Part shown: in pieces, positions 40,854-49,189 of the stretch
Layout: each line of letters begins with the position of its first letter
Numbering within the stretch: position 1 is the stretch's first letter
NCBI GenBank assembly: GCA_023460395.1
Contig: JAEWQB010000019.1
Coordinates: 67,011 to 131,010 of the forward strand
Source: Pseudomonadota bacterium
GTDB taxonomy: Bacteria > Desulfobacterota > Desulfovibrionia > Desulfovibrionales > Desulfovibrionaceae
DNA: 64,000 nucleotides
Direction of reading: 5' to 3'
The notes under the pieces: generated by a model
The model's database searches: none
Told to the model about the DNA's origin: nothing
The model's input: only the letters and a program-made list of their open reading frames with translations
Translations under genes and position numbers: made by a program

Positions 40854-42815
40854 ATGAACATTAATATACAGAGTCTTACAAAAACCTTTGGCGGACACGA
40901 TCTCTTCGCTGGTTTTTCCCTTGAGATACAGTCCGGCGTGCGCCTGTGCGTTTGCGGCCCTAATGGCTGTGGCAAATCTACCTTTATCAAGCTGATAGCC
41001 GGAGTCTCGTCGCCCGATGGCGGCAAGGTCAGCCTGCCACGGGGCTGCCGGTTAGGGTATGTGGCGCAAGAAATGGACGAAACCCTGCTGGAGACGCCCC
41101 TGCTTTCGTGGGTGCTGGAAGTGCTGCCGGACTGGAATGAGTTCTGGGAGCAGTGGGAAGCAGCCACTCGCGCCGAAGACGAGGCCGCGTTGCGCACGTT
41201 GGGCGCACGGCAGGCGGAACTGGAGCAGGTGTATGGGCACAACCCTGAGCACCGCGCTAAAACCGTGCTTTCCGGGTTGGGATTTGCTGAAAGCAAGTGG
41301 CACCTGCCGCTGGGACAGCTCTCCGGTGGCTGGCGCGAACGCGCTAAGTTAGCCAGAGTGCTAACCGCGGGGGCGGATGTGCTGTTGCTGGACGAACCAA
41401 CCAACCACCTTGATCTAGAAGCCGTGGAGTGGTTGGAAAATTTTCTGCTGGAATACCGGGGCGTGCTGGTGTTTGTAGCGCATGACCGGGTGTTCATGGA
41501 CAGAATAGGCACCCACGTGTTGTATTTGGGTGGCTCCCGTCCCATGTTCCGCAAGGGAACGTTTACTCAGTTCCTTGCGTTGCAGGAGGAGATGGAGGGG
41601 CAAAAGCAACGGGAGCGCGAACGGCTGGCTGGAGAAATTGAGCGCAAAATGGATTTCGTGCGTCGGTTCAAGGCCAAAGCCACCAAGGCCCGGCAGGCTG
41701 GTTCCAAACAGAAAATGGCCCAACGGCTGGAAAAAGAGCTGGAAGGCATCCAGTTGGAAACGAAGCGCAAGACCCTGCGCTTTACATGGCCGGAACCCGT
41801 GGAGGCGGATAAAACCGTACTCAGCGTGGTGGGGCTGGATTTTTGTTTCCCGGACGGCACTCGGCTATGGCCCACGTTGGATTTCCAACTGTATAGGGGC
41901 ATGCGTGTGGCGCTGGTCGGTCATAACGGGTGTGGAAAGTCTACCCTGCTCAAATTGGTGGCGGGGCGTTTGGAGAAAGAACGGGGTAATGTGGTCATGG
42001 GCAGCAAGGTGCGCATGGGCTATTTCAGCCAGCACCAACTGGATATTTTGAGCGCCTCCGGGACGGCCTTGGGAGAAATCCGCCGGTTGTCCGACCCCCG
42101 CACCACGGAAGAGGAACTCATGTCCGTGCTGGGGTTGTTCATGCTGGGACAAAATTATTTCGACCGTCATGTCGCCACGCTGTCGGGCGGAGAAAAAAGC
42201 CGTCTTTTGCTGGCAACCCTGTTTCTTTCGCGCAGTAATCTTTTGGTGCTGGACGAACCCACAAACCATCTGGACCTTGAATCGCGGGAGGCCTTGGTGG
42301 AGGCGCTGGACGCGTATGACGGGACAATATTTATGGTGGCGCACGACAGGTACCTGCTGTCATCCGTTGCCGATCAGATATGGGCGCTGGATGAGCATGG
42401 GTTCACGATTTATGAATCCGGCTTTGAGGAGTATGACCGGGCCCGCCGCCAGCTAGCGGCGGAGTCTTCCCGTAATAGCGATACGCCGCGTGCGGGGGGG
42501 CTCAGTCGCGAAGAGCAGAAACGCATAAAACGCGAACAGGCGGAATTGCGCAATACCGTGTATAAGGATCTGAAGCCCCGGCAGGAACGCTACGCGAAGC
42601 TGGAGTCTAAGCTGGAAGCATTATTGGGTGAGCAGGGGGAAGTGGAAGCGATGCTGGCTGATTCCGCCGTGTATGCCGATTCCGCCAAGGCGTCTGAGTT
42701 GCTCAGACGGTTCCAGACCTTGCAGGCGGAAAGCGAAACGCTCATGGAAACCATGGGAGCGCTGGAGGCGGAAATTGCCGAGTTAGAGCAACGGCGGTCC
42801 GCAATACCGGAGTAG
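40854..42815 (+). CDS. ABC-F family ATPase (ribosome-associated or Uup-like)
   Basis: This 653-residue protein has two ABC ATPase domains and no membrane segments. Walker A motifs are GPNGCGKST and GHNGCGKST; signatures are LSGGWRERAKLARVL and LSGGEKSRLLLATLF; both Walker B regions read LDEPTNHLDLE. The inter-domain linker (about residues 240-330) is charged and helical, like the P-site tRNA interaction motif, and a C-terminal coiled coil (about 555-650) resembles Uup. It probably acts on ribosomes or DNA repair intermediates rather than transport. The start at 40854 has GAGG upstream. Confidence 0.92.
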   Translation: MNINIQSLTKTFGGHDLFAGFSLEIQSGVRLCVCGPNGCGKSTFIKLIAGVSSPDGGKVSLPRGCRLGYVAQEMDETLLETPLLSWVLEVLPDWNEFWEQWEAATRAEDEAALRTLGARQAELEQVYGHNPEHRAKTVLSGLGFAESKWHLPLGQLSGGWRERAKLARVLTAGADVLLLDEPTNHLDLEAVEWLENFLLEYRGVLVFVAHDRVFMDRIGTHVLYLGGSRPMFRKGTFTQFLALQEEMEGQKQRERERLAGEIERKMDFVRRFKAKATKARQAGSKQKMAQRLEKELEGIQLETKRKTLRFTWPEPVEADKTVLSVVGLDFCFPDGTRLWPTLDFQLYRGMRVALVGHNGCGKSTLLKLVAGRLEKERGNVVMGSKVRMGYFSQHQLDILSASGTALGEIRRLSDPRTTEEELMSVLGLFMLGQNYFDRHVATLSGGEKSRLLLATLFLSRSNLLVLDEPTNHLDLESREALVEALDAYDGTIFMVAHDRYLLSSVADQIWALDEHGFTIYESGFEEYDRARRQLAAESSRNSDTPRAGGLSREEQKRIKREQAELRNTVYKDLKPRQERYAKLESKLEALLGEQGEVEAMLADSAVYADSAKASELLRRFQTLQAESETLMETMGALEAEIAELEQRRSAIPE

Positions 42816-42829
42816 CCTAGGAGCATCCC

Positions 42830-43411
42830 ATGCGAGAGATAGACGTGGTGGCGGGCATTATTTGGCAACGGGAAATTGCTGCGGAGGAGCGCGGGGGTGT
42901 GGTGCCGGGAATGCCCTGTGCGACTGGCCTGTCTGTGGCAGACGCGCCAGGCACGTTGGTCAGGCCAGATACATCGGGCGCGCAGGACAGGCCCGATGAG
43001 CCGGAAACACCGCCGGGCTTTGAATCTGGAAGAGAAGGCCGTCGATTCCTTGCCGCCAGACGACCGGAAGGGACGCGCCTTGCCGGGTTTTGGGAATTTC
43101 CCGGAGGCAAAGTGGAGCCGGGGGAATCACGCGAAGCCGCTCTTGTGCGCGAGTTGACCGAAGAAATGAGCATTACCCCCACCCGGTGGAGTTTTTGGCG
43201 CACGGTGTGCCACGCCTATCCTGATCTGGCTGTGCGTCTGCATTTTTATCACATCACGGACTATGCGGGCACCGTGTTCCCCGCAGAAGGTCATACTATA
43301 CGCTGGGTTACACGCGCTGAGGCGCGAAAATTACCATTTTTAGAGGCCGATGTTCCCGTGGTGCACGATCTTACGTATGGGGCTGTGTCGCCCGGTGCGA
43401 CCAAGGAGTAG
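42830..43411 (+). CDS. Nudix (MutT-like) hydrolase with disordered insert
   Basis: This is a 193-residue MutT-type Nudix hydrolase, likely sanitising oxidised nucleotides such as 8-oxo-dGTP. The Nudix box GGKVEPGESREAALVRELTEE is complete in its Glu residues, with Met where Gly is usual after EE. Residues about 22-66 are a Gly/Pro/Asp-rich insert between the first strand (IDVVAGIIW) and FLAARRPEG that normal MutT (about 130 residues) lacks. It starts 15 bp after the ABC-F gene and probably shares its transcript. Confidence 0.88.
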   Translation: MREIDVVAGIIWQREIAAEERGGVVPGMPCATGLSVADAPGTLVRPDTSGAQDRPDEPETPPGFESGREGRRFLAARRPEGTRLAGFWEFPGGKVEPGESREAALVRELTEEMSITPTRWSFWRTVCHAYPDLAVRLHFYHITDYAGTVFPAEGHTIRWVTRAEARKLPFLEADVPVVHDLTYGAVSPGATKE

Positions 43412-43417
43412 CGCAGT

Positions 43418-43861
43418 ATGAACGCTTTCTGGATAGGTATAGCCTTGCTGGCTGGGGTTACACTGCCCTCACAGGCGGGTATAAACGCACAATTGCAGGC
43501 ACACTGGGCAAGGCATCCCGCGCTGGCGGCGCTTATTTCTTTCGGGGTGGGCACCATTGCGTTGTTGGTGTATTGCCTTGCCGCACGCATTCCTCTGCTG
43601 GATTCCTCCGCGAGCGGAACACAATGGTGGCACTGGACGGGGGGGCTGCTGGGGGCCGTGTTTGTTACCACCGTCACGTTTTTAGCTCCCCGTTTGGGGG
43701 CCACTACTATGGTGGGGCTGATTATTGCGGGGCAGATGCTCGCCTCTGTATCGCTGGATCATTTCGGACTGCTGGGATATGCCGAGCGTCCTCTTTCGTT
43801 GCTCCGCTTTGTCGGGGTGGCGCTGTTGGTGGGCGGAGTATTACTCATCCGGCGATTTTAG
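43418..43861 (+). CDS. DMT superfamily small transporter (YdcZ/DUF606-like)
   Basis: This is a 147-residue, very hydrophobic protein with five predicted membrane helices. The first helix has TLPSQAGINAQLQAHWARHPALAALISFGVGTIAL, the signature of the DUF606/YdcZ branch of drug-metabolite transporters. At half the usual size, it would work as a dimer. The substrate is unknown. It begins 7 bp after the Nudix gene. Confidence 0.85.
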   Translation: MNAFWIGIALLAGVTLPSQAGINAQLQAHWARHPALAALISFGVGTIALLVYCLAARIPLLDSSASGTQWWHWTGGLLGAVFVTTVTFLAPRLGATTMVGLIIAGQMLASVSLDHFGLLGYAERPLSLLRFVGVALLVGGVLLIRRF

Positions 43862-44014
43862 TGTGATTCCGGCAGAGTGTACGCCACGGGGGACAGGCAA
43901 GGTATGTTGTCATACCCGTGCGTATCCTCTATACTGGCATATGCATCCGGGGTGTTGAGATCGCCGGAAGGTATGTCGGCAGACAACAGGGGAACAGGGG
44001 GCTGGAGGTGCGCT

Positions 44015-44428
44015 ATGGGGAAAGTGCAATGGAGTGACGCCATGCGTGTGGGCGTTGTGGAGATTGACGATCAGCACGAAGGGCTGACCACCGTCATCAA
44101 TACCCTGTACGATGCGTATATGAACGGCGATGAGCACGCAGTGCTGGCGGACCTCATCCGTCAGATAAACACCTACGCTCAGGTTCATTTCGCCACAGAG
44201 CGGCGGTATATGGCTCCGTATGTGGCAGACATGCCTAACTATGAAGAGCACATGCGGCAGCATAGGGAATTTTTTTCGGACTGCGTGAGTTTTCTGTTGG
44301 AATACATGGACCGGGGAACCGGCATTACGCCTGAGCTGCTTGATTATTTGACGGATTGGTGGTTCAAGCACATAAACGGCACTGACCGTGTAATGGCGGC
44401 GGTTCTGAAACAGCACGGCGTCAGTTAG
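44015..44428 (+). CDS. Bacteriohemerythrin
   Basis: This is a 137-residue single-domain hemerythrin. The full di-iron ligand set is visible: DDQHEGL, HFATERRYM (HxxxE), HMRQHREFF (HxxxH) and HINGTDRVM (HxxxxD). It binds O2 reversibly in the cytosol and may deliver or scavenge oxygen in an anaerobe. I placed the start at 44015 with GGAGG upstream; the longer frame adds 46 low-quality residues. Confidence 0.93.
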   Translation: MGKVQWSDAMRVGVVEIDDQHEGLTTVINTLYDAYMNGDEHAVLADLIRQINTYAQVHFATERRYMAPYVADMPNYEEHMRQHREFFSDCVSFLLEYMDRGTGITPELLDYLTDWWFKHINGTDRVMAAVLKQHGVS

Positions 44429-44482
44429 CCTTTTCCGGGCGGTTTTTGCTTCAGCGAGCAGGGGCTGTGAGGCGGGGGCTTT

Positions 44483-44513
44483 GAACGACATGGGCGACAT
44501 GAACGACATGGGC
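44483..44513 (+). repeat. 13-nt direct repeat before asd
   Basis: GAACGACATGGGC occurs at 44483-44495 and 44501-44513, 18 nt apart. In one frame (44490-44582) it encodes a possible 30-residue leader MGDMNDMGNG... whose stop overlaps the asd start codon. Its role is unknown. Confidence 0.4.
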
Positions 44514-44574
44514 AATGGTTACGCAAAAGGGCCGCGCGCTGCGAAGGCCGAGTGGATGAAAGAGAGGTATTCCG

Positions 44575-45621
44575 ATGAGTAAGGAAAAGTTAGTCGTAGC
44601 CGTTGTGGGGGCGACAGGTGCTGTTGGACGTGAAATGCTTAAGACGCTGGAGCAGCGCGACTTTCCCGCACATGAGGTTATCGCGTTGGCATCGGCCCGT
44701 TCCGCAGGGAGTAAGGTGCCTTTCAAGGGCGGAGAGTTGACCGTGCGGGAACTGACGGAAACCTCCTTTGACGGTGTGGATTTGGCGCTCTTTTCCGCTG
44801 GGGGTTCCACCTCTGAAAAATTTGCTCCGCATGCTGCCAAGGCTGGATGCGTGGTGGTGGATAATTCCAGTGCATGGCGTATGGATGACCGTTGCCCGCT
44901 GGTGGTGCCGGAGGTAAATCCCGGCGACTTGGCGTGGCACAACGGCATTATTGCCAACCCCAACTGTTCCACCATCCAGATGGTGGTGGCGCTCAAGCCG
45001 CTGCACGATGTCGCCAAGATCACCCGCGTGGTGGTTTCCACGTATCAGGCTGTTTCCGGTACCGGGCAGAAGGCCATTGACGAACTGGAAGGGCAGGTGC
45101 GCCAGCTTTTCAACATGCAGCAGCCGGAACCCAAAGTGTATCCCTACCAGATCGCATTCAACGCCTTGCCCCACATCGATGTCTTCCTTGACAATGACTA
45201 CACGCGGGAAGAGATGAAGATGGTGCATGAAACTGTCAAGATCATGGGCGACACCAGCATCAGAGTGACCGCCACCGCTGTGCGTATTCCGGTTTTTTAC
45301 GGGCATAGCGAATCCGTGAATATTGAAACGGAAAAAAAGCTTACCCCCGCTGAAGCCCGCGTTATTCTTACGCAAGCGCCCGGCATTACTGTGCTGGATA
45401 ACCCCAAAGAGAATATCTACCCCATGGCTATAGAGGCCACCGGGGAAGATGCGACCTTTGTGGGCCGCATCCGCGAGGATGAAACCATTGCCAACGGTCT
45501 CAACCTGTGGGTCGTTTCTGACAACATCCGCAAGGGAGCCGCGCTGAATACGGTGCAGATTGCCGAAGAGCTGATAGAACGCAACTTGCTGGGTGTGAAG
45601 GATACTACAGTATTCCAGTAG
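44575..45621 (+). CDS. asd: Aspartate-semialdehyde dehydrogenase
   Basis: This is a 348-residue NADP-dependent enzyme making aspartate semialdehyde for lysine, threonine, methionine and diaminopimelate. The N-terminal VVAVVGATGAVGREML is the nucleotide-binding loop. IIANPNCSTIQ holds the catalytic cysteine and VRIPVFYGHSESVNIE the active-site histidine region. Length and order are standard. AGAGAGG lies before the ATG. Confidence 0.97.
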   Translation: MSKEKLVVAVVGATGAVGREMLKTLEQRDFPAHEVIALASARSAGSKVPFKGGELTVRELTETSFDGVDLALFSAGGSTSEKFAPHAAKAGCVVVDNSSAWRMDDRCPLVVPEVNPGDLAWHNGIIANPNCSTIQMVVALKPLHDVAKITRVVVSTYQAVSGTGQKAIDELEGQVRQLFNMQQPEPKVYPYQIAFNALPHIDVFLDNDYTREEMKMVHETVKIMGDTSIRVTATAVRIPVFYGHSESVNIETEKKLTPAEARVILTQAPGITVLDNPKENIYPMAIEATGEDATFVGRIREDETIANGLNLWVVSDNIRKGAALNTVQIAEELIERNLLGVKDTTVFQ

Positions 45622-45640
45622 CCCCGGCGCGAGGATAGCC

Positions 45641-46594
45641 GTGCTGCCAGTTTGCGAAACCGATGAGTATGTAAAGAAGCTCCTGTCCGCCCGCCGCGCG
45701 GGCGAACAGGGGGTTCTCGCCTTTTATGAACACCGTTTGGGATGCGTATGCCGCAATCCGCGGCTGATGCTTATGCCCATGGACGACCACCTTGCTCACC
45801 GTGGCGACGGGGTGTTCGAGACGATGAAATGGGAAGACGGGCTGCTCTATCAGTTGGACGCGCATATCGACCGGTTGCGGCGCTCCACTGCCGGGGTCTA
45901 TCTTGCGCCGCCCTGCGCATGGGACCGCTTGCGCGAGATTGCCCTAGAGGTGGCCTGCGTTGCGGACGCCCCGCACGGCATGCTGCGCATTATCGTGGGG
46001 CGCGGACCGGGAGGTTTTGGGCTGGACCCTGCGGAATGTCCTATCTCCAGCCTCTACGTTGTGGCATATGCCTTTCATCCCAAGCCGCAGGAGTGGTTTG
46101 AAGAGGGCATCACCGCATTTCGCTCTTCCGTTCCGGCTAAACCGGCCTTCATGGCCCGCTTAAAAAGCACCAACTACATGCCTAACGTGCTTATGCGGCG
46201 CGAAGCTACCGAACGGGGCATGGACTTGCCGCTGGCTTTCGATGAAAACGATTTTTTGGCCGAGGGTGCCACGGAGAACGTGGCTCTGGTGGACGCGCGG
46301 GGAACGCTGGTTATTCCAGAGTTTACCAATGCGCTTTCCGGGACAACAGTCATGCGTGCCGTGGACTTGCTCAAAGAAGAAATGCCGGTGGAATTTCGGC
46401 GAGTGCGTGAGGATGACTTGTACCGCGCCCGCGAAGTGATGGCACTGGGCACCTCTGCAGATTGCGTGAGCGTGGTCCGCTTTGAAGGGCAGCCCATTCA
46501 TGATGTGCGCCCCGGCCCGGTAGCCGGACGCATTCGTAGTTTGCTGCGGCAGGATATCAAAAACACCGGTACGCCGGTTCGGATGGCTCCGTAA
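45641..46594 (+). CDS. Class IV aminotransferase (IlvE/PabC-like)
   Basis: This 317-residue PLP enzyme of fold type IV has the usual substrate loop (DDHLAHRGDGVFETMKWEDG), the Schiff-base lysine in MARLKSTNYMPNVLMRREA, the cofactor loop EGATENVALVDARG and TNALSGTTVMRAVDLL. Branched-chain aminotransferase, D-amino-acid transaminase and aminodeoxychorismate lyase all share these; sequence by eye cannot separate them. The GTG start at 45641 has GAGG upstream, 19 bp after asd, so it may be co-transcribed. Confidence 0.87.
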   Translation: MLPVCETDEYVKKLLSARRAGEQGVLAFYEHRLGCVCRNPRLMLMPMDDHLAHRGDGVFETMKWEDGLLYQLDAHIDRLRRSTAGVYLAPPCAWDRLREIALEVACVADAPHGMLRIIVGRGPGGFGLDPAECPISSLYVVAYAFHPKPQEWFEEGITAFRSSVPAKPAFMARLKSTNYMPNVLMRREATERGMDLPLAFDENDFLAEGATENVALVDARGTLVIPEFTNALSGTTVMRAVDLLKEEMPVEFRRVREDDLYRAREVMALGTSADCVSVVRFEGQPIHDVRPGPVAGRIRSLLRQDIKNTGTPVRMAP

Positions 46595-46634
46595 TTGCGC
46601 AGCCAGACGCTTCTTTATTCAGGAATCAGCTATT

Positions 46635-47726
46635 TTGATACCAATATTATTGCTTGATCTGGGGAAGGAAATGCGCGGCGGACAGTGGCAAGTCTACTAT
46701 CTGGCCCGCGCACTTGCCCATTCCGGTGAATTTGCCCCCATTGTGGCAGCCCCGTCCTCTTCGCCCCTGCTGGAGCATGTGGCGGAAGTTTCCGGCGTCC
46801 GAATTGTACCCTTAGGCGACCGGGAGTGGGATCCGCGCAGTCTTTACGCTCTTCGGAGATTAGTCCGCCGGGAAGGGGTGCGAATCCTTCATTCACACTG
46901 CGCGAAGAGTGCCACCCTTGCGACGTTGGGGAAAAAGTTCTGGCCCGCCGAGGTTCTGCTGGTCCATTCCCGCCGGGTTTCTTACCCGCTAAAGCCGGGC
47001 TGGCGTGGGAAAAAATACAGCATGGCTGACGCCGTGGTTGGCGTGAGCCGGGAAATTTCCGAGGTGGTGATCGCCTCAGGCGTTCCGGCGGAACGAGTGC
47101 TCACCATTCATTCCGGCATTGATCGCTGCCGGTATACCCCACGCCGTGACCGGGGGGACGGACGCAAGGTCATCGGCATGGTGGGAGCGTTCACTCCGCA
47201 AAAAGGGCAGGACGTGCTTGTACGCGCTCTGGCGGAGCTAGACGCCGCGTATACAGATTTGCCTCCGTGGGAAGTGCGTTTTATCGGCACGGGAGAGCTG
47301 TTCGGCAGCGTGTCCGCACTGGCGGCGGAGTTGGGCGTGGATACGCACATCGCCATGCTGGGAAGGCAGGACAGTCGCGTCTTTCTGCCGGACTTTGATC
47401 TGCTTGTGGTGCCGTCTGTGGAAGGAGAGGGATCGTCCGGGACCATCAAAGAGGGCTGGGCGGTAGGGCTGCCTGTAGTGTGTTCCGATCTGCCGTCCAA
47501 CCTAGAATTGGTGGAGAATGACCGCAACGGGCTTGTCTTCCCTAACCGCGACCACACGCAACTGGCTAGGCTGCTTGCGCGTTTGCTGACCGACGCCCCT
47601 TTGCGCGAGCGTCTTGTTGTGGAGGGAGGCCGCTCTGCCGACGCGTTTTCCGATCTGCGCATGGCTGCCGCCTATATGGACCTGTACCGCACGCTTGCGG
47701 CCCGTCCTGCGGGGATGGCAGTCTGA
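46635..47726 (+). CDS. Glycosyltransferase family 4 (GT-B) protein
   Basis: This is a 363-residue retaining glycosyltransferase. The N-terminal domain begins MIPILLLDLGKEMRGGQWQVYYLARAL; VIGMVGAFTPQKGQDVLVRALAEL and the EGEGSSGTIKEGWAVGLPVVCSDL stretch with the donor-phosphate binding glutamates are GT4 hallmarks. It probably modifies lipopolysaccharide or a glycolipid. The start is TTG at 46635 with AGGAA 10 nt upstream; no better in-frame codon exists. Confidence 0.88.
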   Translation: MIPILLLDLGKEMRGGQWQVYYLARALAHSGEFAPIVAAPSSSPLLEHVAEVSGVRIVPLGDREWDPRSLYALRRLVRREGVRILHSHCAKSATLATLGKKFWPAEVLLVHSRRVSYPLKPGWRGKKYSMADAVVGVSREISEVVIASGVPAERVLTIHSGIDRCRYTPRRDRGDGRKVIGMVGAFTPQKGQDVLVRALAELDAAYTDLPPWEVRFIGTGELFGSVSALAAELGVDTHIAMLGRQDSRVFLPDFDLLVVPSVEGEGSSGTIKEGWAVGLPVVCSDLPSNLELVENDRNGLVFPNRDHTQLARLLARLLTDAPLRERLVVEGGRSADAFSDLRMAAAYMDLYRTLAARPAGMAV

Positions 47727-47931
47727 GCGAAACGGGCTTTCCGCCTTATTTTTCCCGGAGTTTTTCCGGGGTGTCAGTATTTTCCCGAATGCTGCTTTTG
47801 CGCTTCCGCATAGCCTTTGGAGCTTGCTGAACTCGCTTGCGGGCGGCAGAAACGGGGTATACAGTTCCTGCGCATGTGCGGCGAAACACCGCGGCCCCCA
47901 TGTTCTTCATGTCCCCCTTGCGTTCTAAATT

Positions 47932-47955
47932 CCAACAGGTACACGTTCCTGTTGG
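47932..47955 (+). promoter_or_regulatory. Inverted repeat before the PLP aminotransferase gene
   Basis: CCAACAGG (47932-47939) and CCTGTTGG (47948-47955) are perfect inverted 8-mers with an 8-nt spacer. They end 12 bp before the CAGGAG ribosome-binding site. It may be an operator or an mRNA hairpin. Confidence 0.4.
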
Positions 47956-47977
47956 TGTCAGACTATCAGGAGCCATC

Positions 47978-49189
47978 ATGTCTTCAGCACGCCCCTCGTC
48001 TTCTCCGGCACGCCGTGTTAGCCAGCGCGTTCAAAACATCCGCATCTCCGCCACAAAGCTTATGCCCATGCTGGCTGCCAAAGTGGGGGGCTGCGTTTCT
48101 CTCGGTCAGGGGGTGCCTTCGTTTGCCACGCCTCCTCACATTGCTGAAGCCGTTTGCCGTGCCCTGCGTGACGATGCCGCAGTGGGTAAGTATTCGTTGC
48201 AACCGGGCATGCCCGCTTTGCGGCGGGCTATTGCGGAACGGTTGGCGACGGAAAAAGCCTTTGCTGTGGACCCGGAAACGGAAATAGGGGTTACCGTGGG
48301 TGCCATGGAAGCGCTGCTCATGACCGTGCTTACCGTGGTTGACCGGGGGGACGAAGTGATTGTGCCCTCGCCGGGATATGCGTCCCACACGGAGCAAGTG
48401 CTCATGGCTGAAGGAGTGCCCGTGCATGTGCCGCTGCGGGCCGCAGACTGGGGGCTGGATGTGGACGCTATCCGCGCGGCGGTGACGGAGCGCACCCGCG
48501 CGATCATTCTGTGCAATCCGGGAAACCCCACCGGCACAGTGTATGATGAAGCGGATATCCGTTCGCTTTGCGCTCTGGCGCTGGAGCGTAATTTTGTCAT
48601 TATTTCAGACGAAACTTACGATTTTATGGTGTTCGACGCAGCAGGAAATCCCGCGCCTATGCCGTTTAGCCCGGCTAGTCTGCCGGAAATGCGCAACCAC
48701 GTTATCTGCATTAATTCGTTTTCCAAAAAATATGCGCTGACCGGTTGGCGGGTGGGATATGTGGCGGCGGACGCGGGGTGGATGGCGGAATTGCTCAAGG
48801 TGCATGACGCGGCGGCTATCTGCGCCCCCACCGTATCACAGTATGCGGCCTTGGCGGCACTGACCGGGCCGCAGGACTGCGTGGATGCCATGCGACAGTC
48901 CCTTGCCGTGCGCCGGGCATTAACCTGTGCGGCGCTGGACGCCATGCCCGATCACTTTTCCTACGTCGCGCCGCGTGGTGCGTTTTATGTGATGGCGCGG
49001 TACCTGTTTACAGACGCCCCTTCCGCAGAGGTGGCTCCGCGTATTTTGAACGAGGCCAAGGTTATCACTATTCCGGGCGGCGCGTTTGGCCCTCAGGGCG
49101 AGGGGCACTTGCGTCTTTCCTTTGGTGGTGACGAACAGGAGTTGGCTGAGTGTTTCGCACGGCTGCGTGCGTGGGCGCAGGTGGGTTAA
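47978..49189 (+). CDS. Class I/II PLP-dependent aminotransferase
   Basis: This is a 403-residue fold-type I aminotransferase of the aspartate/aromatic group. Signatures: VSLGQGVPSFATPPHI, the cofactor loop VGAMEALLM, ILCNPGNPTGTVY, the PLP-pyridine Asp in ISDETYDFMVF, the catalytic lysine in NSFSKKYALTGWRVGY, and the C-terminal arginine in GHLRLSFGG. It transfers amino groups between an amino acid and 2-oxoglutarate; the exact pair is unknown. The ATG at 47978 follows CAGGAG. Its stop codon is immediately followed by the GTG of the next frame. Confidence 0.92.
   Translation: MSSARPSSSPARRVSQRVQNIRISATKLMPMLAAKVGGCVSLGQGVPSFATPPHIAEAVCRALRDDAAVGKYSLQPGMPALRRAIAERLATEKAFAVDPETEIGVTVGAMEALLMTVLTVVDRGDEVIVPSPGYASHTEQVLMAEGVPVHVPLRAADWGLDVDAIRAAVTERTRAIILCNPGNPTGTVYDEADIRSLCALALERNFVIISDETYDFMVFDAAGNPAPMPFSPASLPEMRNHVICINSFSKKYALTGWRVGYVAADAGWMAELLKVHDAAAICAPTVSQYAALAALTGPQDCVDAMRQSLAVRRALTCAALDAMPDHFSYVAPRGAFYVMARYLFTDAPSAEVAPRILNEAKVITIPGGAFGPQGEGHLRLSFGGDEQELAECFARLRAWAQVG

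Noticed and set aside
44483..44513. Direct repeats considered as a CRISPR seed
   Set aside because: Only two 13-nt copies with a 5-nt gap; no spacers and no cas genes anywhere in the window.
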